A stretch of 64,000 nt of DNA from Alphaproteobacteria bacterium (GCA_016783965.1 JADHVO010000007.1:62001-126000), one strand, 5' to 3'. Counted from the first letter of the stretch, positions 1-8,613 are shown. Numbers and translations: made by a program. The notes: generated from the letters alone by a model not told the origin.

Positions 1-132
1 CTCGTGATCAAGGTCACGCCGAACGCACGCCTCGGCGGCGACATCGTCGAGTTGCGCGGCCGCATCCGCAACCAGGCCGGCGAGACCGCGCTCGGCGCCA
101 AGGGCCGGGTGCTGGTGACCGACCGGCTCTGA
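1..132 (+). CDS. C-terminal fragment of an unidentified protein (cut by window edge)
   Basis: An open frame enters from the left edge and ends at TGA 130-132, giving 43 residues with alternating polar and hydrophobic positions that look like beta strands (for example IVELRGRIRNQAG). The pattern would fit the last strands of a hotdog-fold thioesterase or dehydratase, but there is no diagnostic motif, so no function is assigned. It abuts the convergent glutathione peroxidase gene with no intergenic space. Confidence 0.5.
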   Translation, partial: LVIKVTPNARLGGDIVELRGRIRNQAGETALGAKGRVLVTDRL

Positions 133-615
133 CTATTTCGCCAGAGCCTTGTCGATTTCCGCGTTCATCGCCGCATCGTCCGGCGTGGTGCGCGGGCCGA
201 ACACGCAGGCGATCGAGCCATCCTTGTTGATCAGGTATTTGTGGAAGTTCCATTTGGGGGCCGCGTCTTCGCCCAGCTCGCCCGCGAGCCATTTGTACAT
301 CGGATGCGCGTTCGACCCGATCACGTCTTCCTTTGCCGTCATCGGGAAGTCGACGCCGAAGCGCGTCTCGCAGAAGGTCTTGATCTCGCCCTCCGTGCCC
401 GGCTCCTGCGCGCCGAAATTGTTCGCCGGCACCCCAAGCACGACGAGGCCCTTGCCCTTCTTGTCCTTCCAGAGTTGCTCCAGCCCGGCATATTGCGGCG
501 TCAGCCCGCACTGGCTCGCGACATTCACCACCAGCACCGCCTTGCCCTTGAACTGCGACATCGGCAGGTCGCCGCCTTCGATGCCCCTGAACTTGAAATC
601 GTGTGCCGTCGTCAT
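133..615 (-). CDS. Glutathione peroxidase (thiol peroxidase, Cys type)
   Basis: 160 residues, the usual length for bacterial glutathione peroxidases. The family signature NVASQCGLTPQY contains the peroxidatic Cys36 in place of the selenocysteine of animal enzymes; the downstream Gln region (VPANNFGAQEPG) and the WNFHKYL motif carrying the active-site Trp/Asn are present. It should reduce hydrogen or lipid peroxides in the cytosol using glutathione or thioredoxin. No signal peptide. The ATG is preceded by GGAGGA. It lies 34 bp downstream of the co-oriented LysE-type exporter gene, so the two may be co-transcribed. Confidence 0.93.
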   Translation of the reverse strand: MTTAHDFKFRGIEGGDLPMSQFKGKAVLVVNVASQCGLTPQYAGLEQLWKDKKGKGLVVLGVPANNFGAQEPGTEGEIKTFCETRFGVDFPMTAKEDVIGSNAHPMYKWLAGELGEDAAPKWNFHKYLINKDGSIACVFGPRTTPDDAAMNAEIDKALAK

Positions 616-649
616 GGCCGTCCTCCGGAAAGTCCGCCGCGATTAAAGG

Positions 650-1276
650 TCAGCGCCGCGACAGGAACAACCCCGCGCCCGCGGCCACCAGCACGCCCCC
701 CGTCACACCGTCCAGGGCGCGGGTGACGCTGCGGCGCCGGATCCAGTTGGCCAGCGGCGTCACCAGCACGGTCAGCATCCAGAACCATAACAGTCCCTCC
801 AGGGATAGGATGCTCGCGAGCAGCAGGCTGAAACCGACCACGTTCACATGCGGCGGAATGAACAGCGGCAACAGGCTGACATAGAACGCGCCGACCTTGG
901 GATTGAGGATGTTCGTGAGGAAGCCGCGCCGGATCCACGACCGCGTGCCGCCCGTTTCAGCGAACGCCGGCATGGCGGCATCGCCGCGGACCGCCGCCGC
1001 GATCATCTTCAGCCCCAGCCAGCCCATGTACAGCGCGCCGGCCACCCGCAGCGCGTTATAGGCAACCTGCGAAGCCGCGAGCAAAGCCCCCAGGCCCAGC
1101 GATACGACCAGCGCCCAGGTCAGACAGCCCAGTACCGTGCCCAGCCCTGCTTGTATCGCCCGCTTCGGCCCTTCGACCGCCGCGGTGCGCAGCACCAGGG
1201 CCGTGTCCAGTCCGGGCGTAATCACCAGCAGCGCCGCGGCCACGGTGAACCCGGCAATGGCGTGGAGAGCGTCCAT
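650..1276 (-). CDS. LysE/RhtB family amino-acid exporter
   Basis: 208 residues with about six hydrophobic segments. The N-terminal stretch with the TPGLDTALVLRTA motif and the GxxxG-rich second helix are typical of LysE/RhtB translocators, which export amino acids or related small molecules across the inner membrane using the proton gradient. The loop LTNILNPKVGAFYVSLLP is the family's conserved NPK segment after helix 3. The substrate cannot be told from sequence. It is the first gene of a short leftward pair with glutathione peroxidase and is divergent from the TipF-like gene. Confidence 0.88.
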   Translation of the reverse strand: MDALHAIAGFTVAAALLVITPGLDTALVLRTAAVEGPKRAIQAGLGTVLGCLTWALVVSLGLGALLAASQVAYNALRVAGALYMGWLGLKMIAAAVRGDAAMPAFAETGGTRSWIRRGFLTNILNPKVGAFYVSLLPLFIPPHVNVVGFSLLLASILSLEGLLWFWMLTVLVTPLANWIRRRSVTRALDGVTGGVLVAAGAGLFLSRR

Positions 1277-1387
1277 CTTTACCTCCTGTTAACGTCCGCA
1301 GTCTGACAGAGCAGCGATTTCCATGGTTAAGCATTTCGAAATGTGGGCCATGCAATTTTTGCCGGGTAGAACGCGAAGACCGATCTC

Positions 1388-2638
1388 ATGACGCGCGCCC
1401 TGATCGTAGTCACCTACCTGATGGCCTCGGCCACCGTCGGCACTGCCATGTTCATGGTATCCGGCATTCCGGTCGGCCTCCTGACCGGCGGTGTACTCGC
1501 CCTGGCGTGCTCGCAAATGCATGCCGCCTGGCGCCGCGGACGCGAGAAGCACATCACCGATCGCGAGATCACGGGCCTGAAGCGCGTCAGCTTCCAGTTC
1601 GAGCAGGCGCTTAACGACACGCGCTCCAGGATGGACGACATGTCAAAGGCGATCGAGGCCAAGCACAGCGCGCAGAACCGCAAGATTGTCGCCGAACTCC
1701 AGGTTCTCGAATCCCTGATGCGCGATTTTGCCAGCAAGGTCTCGCGCAACGCCGTGCAGCAGCCGGCCGCCGATCGTCCGGCGCCGCCGCGCCAGGGCAC
1801 CGTCGCGAGCTACGCCAATACGCTCGGCACCGACAGCGGAATGCTGGAAATCATTCGCTCCTCGCTCGAGCAGAACCGCGTCGATCTCTATCTCCAGCCG
1901 ATCGTTTCATTGCCGCAGCGCAAGCTCCGCTATTACGAGGCGCTGTCGCGCCTGCGATCAGAGGACGGCAAGGTCATCATGCCGGAGCAGTACATCAAGG
2001 TCGCCGCGCCGGCCGGCCTCATGTCCGTGGTCGACAACCTGCTGCTGTTCCGCTGCGTCCAGATCGTGCGCCGCCTGACGCCCAAGAATCGCGACATCGG
2101 GGTTTTCTGCAACATCTCCGGCGACACGCTGACCGACACCGAGTTCTTCCCGCAATTCCTCGAATACATGCACCACAACCGAGACCTCGCGGGTCACATC
2201 GTGTTCGAGTTCGCGCAGGACGCCGTCGCCCAGGCCGGTGCGCAAGGCGAGTCCAATCTCGCTTACCTGTCGAGCCTCGGCTTCGCGCTGTCGATGGACC
2301 ACGTCTCCTCGCTGGCGATCGATTTCATCAAGATGAAGAAGATGGGCTTCCGCCACTTCAAAGTGCGCGCCCACACGCTGACCAACGGTATGAGCGGCGC
2401 CAATGCGGCCGTCTCGGCAGAGGACTTCAAGAAACTGCTCGAGCGCAACGGCCTCAACCTGATCGCCGAGCGCGTCGAGGACGAGAAGACTGTCGTCCAG
2501 ATCCTGGACTACGGCGTCGATTATGCCCAGGGTTATCTCTTCGGAGAGCCGCGCGCCGTGCGCGAAGAGACGCTCAAGGCCGTCGACGCAACCCCGTCCC
2601 AGAACCAGACCGTGGTTCCGCTGCGCAAGATCGCCTGA
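1388..2638 (+). CDS. TipF-like EAL-domain protein, probably a c-di-GMP receptor
   Basis: 416 residues. Residues 1-45 form two hydrophobic helices, 55-120 a charged helical region with coiled-coil character, and 150-390 an EAL domain. Some EAL landmarks remain (QPIVS, YEAL at 183-186, NISGDTL, AERVED, QGYLFGEP), but loop 6, normally DDFGTGYSS, reads SMDHVSS and the first metal Glu motif is FEFAQD. This matches Caulobacter TipF, which has the same layout, binds c-di-GMP and helps assemble the flagellum. Loss of phosphodiesterase activity is inferred from the degenerate loop. No flagellar genes lie in the window, so the TipF name rests on architecture. Confidence 0.75.
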   Translation: MTRALIVVTYLMASATVGTAMFMVSGIPVGLLTGGVLALACSQMHAAWRRGREKHITDREITGLKRVSFQFEQALNDTRSRMDDMSKAIEAKHSAQNRKIVAELQVLESLMRDFASKVSRNAVQQPAADRPAPPRQGTVASYANTLGTDSGMLEIIRSSLEQNRVDLYLQPIVSLPQRKLRYYEALSRLRSEDGKVIMPEQYIKVAAPAGLMSVVDNLLLFRCVQIVRRLTPKNRDIGVFCNISGDTLTDTEFFPQFLEYMHHNRDLAGHIVFEFAQDAVAQAGAQGESNLAYLSSLGFALSMDHVSSLAIDFIKMKKMGFRHFKVRAHTLTNGMSGANAAVSAEDFKKLLERNGLNLIAERVEDEKTVVQILDYGVDYAQGYLFGEPRAVREETLKAVDATPSQNQTVVPLRKIA

Positions 2639-2691
2639 GCCGGCGAACTGGTCTCATTGACCCGCTGATGACGGCATGGCACGCGTCGGCC

Positions 2692-3528
2692 ATGAACGCG
2701 CCGACCCTGTTGACCAATCTCTCGACCATCGCCGGTGATTACGATGCTCTGGTCTGCGACGTCTGGGGCGTGCTCCACAACGGCGCCACCGCGTTCCCCG
2801 CCGCCTGCGCCGCGCTCAAGAATTTTCGCGACCGTCACGGACGCGTCATCCTTCTGTCGAACGCGCCGCGCCCCGGTTCCGATATCGAGGCGCAGTTCGG
2901 CCGCTTCGGTGTTCCGCTCGACTGCTATGACACCATCGTCACGTCGGGCGCCGCCGCGCGCGAGGATCTCGCCCGCCGCCACGGCGCGAAGATGTTCCAC
3001 CTGGGGCCTGACCGTGACGTGAACGTTTATGCCGGCCTGCCGCTTATCAAGGTCGCCACGCTCGACGAAGCAGACATTGTCCTTTGCACCGGCCCCTTCG
3101 ACGACGAGGTCGAAGGCCCGGACGACTACAGGCAACTCCTTGCCGACATGAAGGCCCGGGGCCTCACCTTCCTCTGCGCCAACCCCGACTACCAGGTCCA
3201 ACGTGGTGGCAAGCTCGTCTACTGCGCAGGCTCTCTGGCGCAGGCCTACGAAGCGATCGGCGGCGAAGTCGTCTACTACGGCAAGCCGCACCTGCCGATC
3301 TACGACCACGTCCGCGCCGTGGCGGGCGGCGCGCTCCGCTTCCTCGCCATCGGCGACGGCCTCAAGACCGATATCAAGGGCGCGAACGCCGCCAATCTCG
3401 ACGCGCTTTTCGTCGCCGACGGTGTCCATGGCGAGGACGTGCGCGAATTCACCGAAAAACACATGGCGGAGCTGTTCGAGCAGTACGGCGCCCACGCCCG
3501 CTATGCCACCCGCGCGCTGGTCTGGTAG
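2692..3528 (+). CDS. HAD superfamily class IIA phosphatase (TIGR01459-like)
   Basis: 278 residues. Motif I is CDVWGVLHNG (nucleophile Asp), motif II LLSNAPRPG, and the C-terminal motif is IGDGLKTDIKGANAA, which is the order seen in the class IIA HAD group related to NagD and pyridoxal phosphatases. It should hydrolyse a small phosphorylated metabolite; the substrate is unknown. An in-frame ATG lies 24 bp upstream at 2668, but family members start close to the sequence MNAPTLLTNLSTIA, so 2692 is preferred. It lies 53 bp downstream of the TipF-like gene and upstream of the MaoC gene and ribF, all on the same strand. Confidence 0.85.
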   Translation: MNAPTLLTNLSTIAGDYDALVCDVWGVLHNGATAFPAACAALKNFRDRHGRVILLSNAPRPGSDIEAQFGRFGVPLDCYDTIVTSGAAAREDLARRHGAKMFHLGPDRDVNVYAGLPLIKVATLDEADIVLCTGPFDDEVEGPDDYRQLLADMKARGLTFLCANPDYQVQRGGKLVYCAGSLAQAYEAIGGEVVYYGKPHLPIYDHVRAVAGGALRFLAIGDGLKTDIKGANAANLDALFVADGVHGEDVREFTEKHMAELFEQYGAHARYATRALVW

Positions 3529-3558
3529 AAAACCCGCAGCGCAATCACGGGAATCGCC

Positions 3559-3978
3559 ATGCCTTACTACATCGACGAACTGAAGCCCGGCACGTCCGAG
3601 AGCTTCACCAGGACCGTCACCGAATCCGACGTCGAGAAATTCGGCGAGGTCTCAGGCGACATGAATCCGGCGCATTTCGACGAGGAGTACGCAAAGACCA
3701 CGATGTTCAAGACCCGCATCGCGCACGGCGTGCTGTCGGCGTCCTACATCTCGACCGTGCTCGGCATGAAGATGCCCGGTCCGGGTACGATCTTCATGTC
3801 GCTCACCACCCGCTTCAAGGCGCCGGTCCGTATCGGCGACACCGTCACCGCCACCTGTACGGTGCGTGAAGTCGTGACCGACAAGCGCCGCGTCGCGTTC
3901 GACTGCGTCTGCAAGGTCGGCGACACGACGGTGATCGACGGCGAAGCCATGGTGATGGCCCCGGCCCGCCCGAAATGA
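3559..3978 (+). CDS. MaoC-family (R)-specific enoyl-CoA hydratase (PhaJ-like)
   Basis: 139 residues forming a single hotdog domain. The hydratase-2 motif is complete: DMNPAHFDEEYA supplies the catalytic Asp and His, followed by RIAHGVLSASYISTVLG. Such enzymes hydrate trans-2-enoyl-CoA to (R)-3-hydroxyacyl-CoA, linking beta-oxidation to polyhydroxyalkanoate precursors or to other acyl-CoA pathways. The length is that of PhaJ. A strong hairpin with a T-run follows immediately (3987-4009), so transcription probably ends here. Confidence 0.88.
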   Translation: MPYYIDELKPGTSESFTRTVTESDVEKFGEVSGDMNPAHFDEEYAKTTMFKTRIAHGVLSASYISTVLGMKMPGPGTIFMSLTTRFKAPVRIGDTVTATCTVREVVTDKRRVAFDCVCKVGDTTVIDGEAMVMAPARPK

Positions 3979-3986
3979 AAGCGTTC

Positions 3987-4009
3987 GCGCGCGAAGCGCG
4001 CAATTTTTT
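3987..4009 (+). terminator. Rho-independent terminator after the MaoC gene
   Basis: Perfect GCGCGC / GCGCGC stem with a GAA loop, followed by AATTTTTT, nine bases after the stop codon of the MaoC-family gene. Confidence 0.75.
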
Positions 4010-4011
4010 GG

Positions 4012-4068
4012 TACGCGGAGCCGCGGAGGAGCGAGATGCATCTCCGCGCCCCTGCGCCTCCGCGTGAA
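4012..4068. repeat. Solo copy of the ACGCGGAG/CTCCGCGT hairpin repeat
   Basis: Imperfect palindrome: the left arm begins TACGCGGAGCCGCGGAGGAG and the right arm ends CTCCGCGTGAAA, folding about the central TGCA at 4037-4040. The same arm sequence, in the same inverted arrangement, borders the GxxExxY gene at 5061-5496 and occurs alone at 13851-13909. It sits directly in front of ribF, between that gene and the terminator of the preceding gene. Confidence 0.75.
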
Positions 4069-4077
4069 ATTCCAAGG

Positions 4078-5022
4078 ATGAAGATTTTTCGCCACTATCG
4101 GGATGTATCGGACGCCTACAAAGGCGCCGTGGTGGCGGTCGGCAATTTCGACGGCGTGCACCGCGGCCACCAGGCGCTGATCGCGGAAGCCCGGCGCATG
4201 GCGGAGGAACGCGGTGCCTCGCTCGGAGTGCTGGCCTTCGAACCGCATCCGCAGGAGTTCTTCCGTCCCTCGCCGGAGAGCTTCCGCCTCACGCCTTTCC
4301 GCGCCAAGGCGCGCCTGATCGCGGAGCTCGGTGCCGATGTGATGTACGCGCTCGACTTCAACGCCGAGATGGCGGCGATGAGTGCGCAGGATTTCGTGAC
4401 CGACGTGCTGGTCGGCGCGCTCGGCATCGGCGCCATCGTCGTCGGCAGGGACTTCCAGTTCGGCAAGGGCAGGGCGGGCAACACCGCCATGCTCGCCTAC
4501 ATGGGCGAGGAAGAAGGCTTCGGCGTCACGCTGTTCGATCCGGTGATCGCACATGGCGACGACAAGATCTCCTCGACCGAAATCCGCGATGCGCTGAAGG
4601 CCGGCAAGCCGGACGTCGCCGCCCGCTTGCTCGGCCATTACTGGAGCGTCGAGGCCCGCGTCGAACATGGCGACAAGCGCGGCCGCACCATCGGCTATCC
4701 CACTGCGAACATGAAGCTGACCGACGTGCTGAAGCCGGCGTTCGGCGTCTACGCCGTGCGCGCGCACATCTTTGAGGAGGACGTGGTCGCCGCGACCTAC
4801 GGCGGCGTCGCCAATTTCGGCATCCGCCCGATGTTCGAGACGCCGGTCCCGCTGCTCGAAACCTTCCTGTTCGACTTCGCCGGCGATCTCTACAACAAGC
4901 ACATGCAGGTCGAACTCATCGCCTACCTCCGCCCCGAAGCAAAGTTCGACTCGATGGACGCGCTGATCGCCCAGATGAACGGCGATAGCGAACAAGCCCG
5001 CACGATCCTTCGACAACTCTAA
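4078..5022 (+). CDS. ribF: Bifunctional riboflavin kinase / FAD synthetase
   Basis: 314 residues. The N-terminal half is the FMN adenylyltransferase domain with VGNFDGVHRGHQ and, further on, SSTEIRDAL; the C-terminal half is the riboflavin kinase domain with RGRTIGYPTANM and YGGVANFG. The enzyme makes FMN from riboflavin and then FAD in the cytosol. A longer frame opens at 4036, but its extra 14 residues are a translation of the hairpin repeat and family members start at MKIFRHYRDV, so 4078 is chosen. The purine stretch before this ATG (CAAGG) is almost adjacent to it, an unusually short spacing, perhaps because the repeat displaced the original leader. Confidence 0.93.
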   Translation: MKIFRHYRDVSDAYKGAVVAVGNFDGVHRGHQALIAEARRMAEERGASLGVLAFEPHPQEFFRPSPESFRLTPFRAKARLIAELGADVMYALDFNAEMAAMSAQDFVTDVLVGALGIGAIVVGRDFQFGKGRAGNTAMLAYMGEEEGFGVTLFDPVIAHGDDKISSTEIRDALKAGKPDVAARLLGHYWSVEARVEHGDKRGRTIGYPTANMKLTDVLKPAFGVYAVRAHIFEEDVVAATYGGVANFGIRPMFETPVPLLETFLFDFAGDLYNKHMQVELIAYLRPEAKFDSMDALIAQMNGDSEQARTILRQL

Positions 5023-5060
5023 GTCATACTCTTCGCGTGCGGGGAGGTGGCGATGGATAT

Positions 5061-5087
5061 CTCACGCGGAGACGCGGAGTGCGCGGA
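5061..5087. repeat. Left inverted repeat of the GxxExxY unit
   Basis: Reads TCACGCGGAGACGCGGAG followed by TGCGCGGA. The reverse complement of the right copy (5471-5496) is TCACGCGGAGGCGCGGAG then ACGCGGA, so the two agree except for one substitution and a one-base gap or second mismatch. The repeat is inside the reading frame and encodes the N-terminal residues SRGDAECAE. Confidence 0.8.
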
Positions 5088-5470
5088 GCGCTCGCTGGAT
5101 GAAGTCACAGGTGCGATTGTCGATGCTTCCTGTCGACTGCACACTGCTCTTGGACCGGGCCTCCTTGAATCGGTCTACGAAGTCGTGTTGGCGCGCGATC
5201 TCGCGCGCCGGGGACTTTCGGTCGAGCGCCAGCGCGCGGTATCGTTCGAGTACGATGGACTCCGCTTCGACGACGGCTTTCCGCATTGATCTGTTGGTCG
5301 ACGACCGCGTCATTGTCGAAATTAAGTCGGTCGAGCAGATAGCGCCTGTGCACGCAAAGCAGGTGCTTACGTACTTGCGCCTCCTCAAGCTGCCGGTCGG
5401 CCTTCTCGTCAACTTTGGCCAGCCAACCCTCAAGGCCGGTCTCCAGCGGATCGTCAACAATCTCGCCCCG

Positions 5471-5496
5471 TCCGCGTCTCCGCGCCTCCGCGTGAA
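5471..5496. repeat. Right inverted repeat of the GxxExxY unit
   Basis: Contains TCTCCGCGCCTCCGCGTGAA, the inverse of the copy at 5061-5087. It encodes the C-terminal residues SASPRLRVN of the GxxExxY reading frame. Confidence 0.8.
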
Positions 5497-5715
5497 CCAC
5501 AAGCAGCCGGCGCCGCCGCCCATCGCCTAGGCTGGACCCTTAACCGGCCCCCTGTTAGAACCAACCCGCTTGATTTGCGGGCCTTATGTCAAATGCTTGA
5601 TTTCGCGGCCCTTTCGCGAATTCGCCACCCGGCTCCGCGCCGGGGGTAAGGCCTCACGCGCGGACGCCGGGCTCATGACGAACGCCCCACGCCACCCGCG
5701 AAAGACCTGCGAAGA

Positions 5716-8613
5716 ATGTCCAAGACCGATACCCCAACCGACGCGCGCGACTACCGCGCCACCGTGTTCCTGCCCGCGACCTCCTTCCCGATGAAGGCGG
5801 GCCTGCCCGAGGCCGAGCCCAAATGGCTCGCACGCTGGGAGCAGATGGACCTCTACGGCCGCATCCGCAGGCAGGCGAAGGGCCGCCCGCTCTTCGTGCT
5901 GCACGACGGCCCGCCCTATGCCAACGGCGAGATCCACTCCGGCACCGGCCTCAACAAGGTGCTGAAGGATATTGTCGTGCGCTCGCGCGGTTTCCTGGGT
6001 TTCGACGCGCCCTACATCCCGGGCTGGGACTGCCATGGCCTGCCGATCGAATGGAAGATCGAGGAGAAGTACCGCAAGGAAGGCAAGTCGAAGGACGACG
6101 TGCCGATCGACCAGTTGCGCAAGGACTGCCGCGACTTCGCCAACCACTGGATCGACGTCCAGCGCGCGCAGTTCAAGCGCTTGGGCTGCATGGGCCAGTG
6201 GGACAAGCCCTACACCACGATGGACTACCGTGCCGAGGCGGTGATCGCGCGCGAGCTCCACAAGTTCGTCGACAACAAGCTGCTCTATCGCGGCTTCCGC
6301 CCCGTGATGTGGTCGCCGGTCGAAAAGACTGCGCTCGCCGAGGCCGAGGTCGAGTATCATGAGAAGACCTCGCCAACGATCTACGTCAAATTCCCGGTGG
6401 TGAAGGGTGACAAGTCGCTCACCGGCGTCAGCATCGTCATCTGGACCACGACTCCGTGGACGATCCCCGGCAACCGCGCCATCGCCTATTCGCCGACGCT
6501 TGACTACGGTGTCTATGAAGTCACGGCCGCGGACGAGAAGTCGCTCGCCCAAGTCGGAGACAAGATCGCGCTCGCCGACGCATTGGCCGACCAGACCGCG
6601 AGAGACGCGAGGGTCACGCTCGTCCGCGCCGGAAATGCCGATGTAAAAGGCGCTGTCTGCGCCCATCCGCTGGTCGGCAAGGGCTACGAGTTCGATGTGC
6701 CTGTCCTTCCAGGCGATCACGTCACCGCCGACACCGGTACGGGCTTCGTGCATACCGCGCCAGGCCATGGCGAGGAAGACTTCGTCCTGATGACGGAGAC
6801 GTTCCCCGGCTACGCCGCAAACAACCCCGACGCCTTCAACGTCGTGAAGGAAGACGGCTCGTTCAACGCCCATGTTCCGTTGTTCGCCGGCAAGTTCATC
6901 CTGTCGCGCGACGGCAAGAAGGACGGCGACGCCAACAGGTCCGTCATCGCCGCACTGATCGAGGCTGGCCGCCTGCTTGCCCAGGGCACGCTGCGCCACC
7001 AGTACCCGCACTCCTGGCGCTCCAAGGCGCCGGTCATCTTCCGCGCCACGCCGCAATGGTTCGCCGCGATGGACAAGCCCATCGAAGCACAGGGTGGTGC
7101 CACGCTGCGCCAGCGCGCCATGCAGGCGATCGCCGACACCGGGTGGTTTCCGCCCTCGGGCGAGAACCGGATGGGCGGCATGGTGAAGGACCGCCCCGAC
7201 TGGGTGCTGTCGCGCCAGCGCGCCTGGGGCGTGCCGCTCGCGATCTTCGTCGAGAAGAAGACGCAGGACATCCTCAACGATCCTGACGTGAACAGGCGCA
7301 TCGGCGAAGCGTTCGAGGCCGAAGGCGCGGACGCCTGGTACAACTCGCCGCCGTCGCGGTTCCTCGGCAACGAGCGCGACCCGAACGATTTCGAGCAAGT
7401 GAAGGACATCCTCGACGTCTGGTTCGACTCCGGCTCGACCCACGTCTTCACGGTCGAAAATCCGCTCGATTCGTCGTGGCCGAAAAAGGATCACGCCGAT
7501 CTTTATCTCGAAGGCTCCGACCAGCATCGCGGCTGGTTCCAGTCGTCGCTGCTGGAGAGCTGCGCGACGCGCGGCCGCGCGCCCTACGATCAGGTGCTGA
7601 CCGCGGGCTTCGTGCTCGACCGCGAGGGCGACAAGATGTCGAAATCGGTCGGCAACGTGATCCTGCCGCAGACCATCGCCGACAAGAATGGCGCCGATAT
7701 CTTCCGCCTCTGGGTGGCGTCGTCCGACTTCACACAAGACCTGCGCATGGGCAACGACATCATCCAGTCGAACACCGATGCCTATCGCCGCCTGCGCAAC
7801 ACCATCCGCTTCATGCTGGCGAACCTCGACGGTTTCGATGAGAAGGAGCGTGTCGCACCGGTCGACATGCCGGAACTCGAGCGCTTCATTCTGGCGAAGC
7901 TCGCGGAGCTCGATGCGATCGTGCGCGAAAGCTACACGGTCTACGACTTCAACCGCGTCTACAACACCGTCTTCAGTTTCTGCACCAACGAGCTGTCGGC
8001 CTTCTATTTCGACATCCGCAAGGACTCGCTGTATTGCGATGCGAGGTCGGCGACGCGCCGGCGTGCCACGCGCACGGTGATCGACGAAGCGTTCCGCCGT
8101 GTCGTCACCTGGCTCGCGCCCATCCTCTGCTTCACCATGGAGGAAGCCTGGCTGCTCCGTTTCCCGGGCACAGATGAAAGCGTGCACCTGCAAACCTTCC
8201 CGGAAACGACGAAGGGCTGGGCCGACGAAGCGCTGATCGCCAAGTGGGACCGCATCCGCGTGCTCCGCCGCGTCGTCACGGGCGCGCTGGAGATTAAGCG
8301 CCGCGACAAAGTCATTGGCGCCAGCCTCGAAGCGCGCCCGGTGCTCTACGTGACCGACGCGAAGGACGCCGCGCTATTCGACGGCCTGGACCTCGGCGAG
8401 ATCGCGATCACCTCGCACGCGCGCGTCTCGACGCACGCCGCGCCGGACGATGCCTTTCGCCTGCCGGACGTCGCAGGCGCTGCGGTCGAATTCCATCACG
8501 CCGAAGGCGACAAGTGCGCCCGCTGCTGGATGATCCTGCCCGAAGTCGGCTCGCATCCGGAGCATCCAGACTTGTGCAACCGGTGTTCCGAGGCAGTCGA
8601 TGCGCTGGCTTGA
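5716..8613 (+). CDS. ileS: Isoleucyl-tRNA synthetase
   Basis: 965 residues, normal for bacterial IleRS. The class I HIGH-type motif is IHSGTGLNKVLKD (near residue 75) with PYANG before it; the KMSKS motif is DKMSKSVGNV; the C-terminal zinc site is CARCW...LCNRC. It charges tRNA-Ile with isoleucine in the cytosol, and the central region should hold the editing domain. It heads a rightward operon with lspA (overlapping by 14 bp), a DUF3035 lipoprotein gene and two M16 peptidase genes, an order common in alphaproteobacteria. Confidence 0.97.
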   Translation: MSKTDTPTDARDYRATVFLPATSFPMKAGLPEAEPKWLARWEQMDLYGRIRRQAKGRPLFVLHDGPPYANGEIHSGTGLNKVLKDIVVRSRGFLGFDAPYIPGWDCHGLPIEWKIEEKYRKEGKSKDDVPIDQLRKDCRDFANHWIDVQRAQFKRLGCMGQWDKPYTTMDYRAEAVIARELHKFVDNKLLYRGFRPVMWSPVEKTALAEAEVEYHEKTSPTIYVKFPVVKGDKSLTGVSIVIWTTTPWTIPGNRAIAYSPTLDYGVYEVTAADEKSLAQVGDKIALADALADQTARDARVTLVRAGNADVKGAVCAHPLVGKGYEFDVPVLPGDHVTADTGTGFVHTAPGHGEEDFVLMTETFPGYAANNPDAFNVVKEDGSFNAHVPLFAGKFILSRDGKKDGDANRSVIAALIEAGRLLAQGTLRHQYPHSWRSKAPVIFRATPQWFAAMDKPIEAQGGATLRQRAMQAIADTGWFPPSGENRMGGMVKDRPDWVLSRQRAWGVPLAIFVEKKTQDILNDPDVNRRIGEAFEAEGADAWYNSPPSRFLGNERDPNDFEQVKDILDVWFDSGSTHVFTVENPLDSSWPKKDHADLYLEGSDQHRGWFQSSLLESCATRGRAPYDQVLTAGFVLDREGDKMSKSVGNVILPQTIADKNGADIFRLWVASSDFTQDLRMGNDIIQSNTDAYRRLRNTIRFMLANLDGFDEKERVAPVDMPELERFILAKLAELDAIVRESYTVYDFNRVYNTVFSFCTNELSAFYFDIRKDSLYCDARSATRRRATRTVIDEAFRRVVTWLAPILCFTMEEAWLLRFPGTDESVHLQTFPETTKGWADEALIAKWDRIRVLRRVVTGALEIKRRDKVIGASLEARPVLYVTDAKDAALFDGLDLGEIAITSHARVSTHAAPDDAFRLPDVAGAAVEFHHAEGDKCARCWMILPEVGSHPEHPDLCNRCSEAVDALA

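Larger units (their letters stand above)
5053..5530 (+). pseudogene. GxxExxY protein (PD-(D/E)XK nuclease superfamily), frameshifted
   Basis: The family motif GLLESVY appears near residue 35. Reading from ATG 5053 (GGGGAGG six bases upstream) the frame runs to TGA 5287-5289 after DGLRFDDGF. The rest of the family sequence continues in the next frame as FRIDLLVDDRVIVEIKSVE, carrying the D...ExK nuclease signature, and ends at TAG 5528-5530. One extra T in GGCTTTCCGC around 5278-5280 accounts for the shift. Both ends of the coding region are translations of an inverted repeat (5061-5087 and 5471-5496). The role of this family is not established. A sequencing error or a programmed shift cannot be excluded. 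Confidence 0.8.

Noticed and set aside
5584-8193. Very long antisense open frame opposite ileS (and similar ones opposite phhA, tauD, hisD, rng and fdhF)
   Set aside because: GC-rich codon bias in real genes leaves long open frames on the other strand. The translations are Arg/Gly/His/Val-rich, lack motifs and lie fully opposite well-recognised genes.
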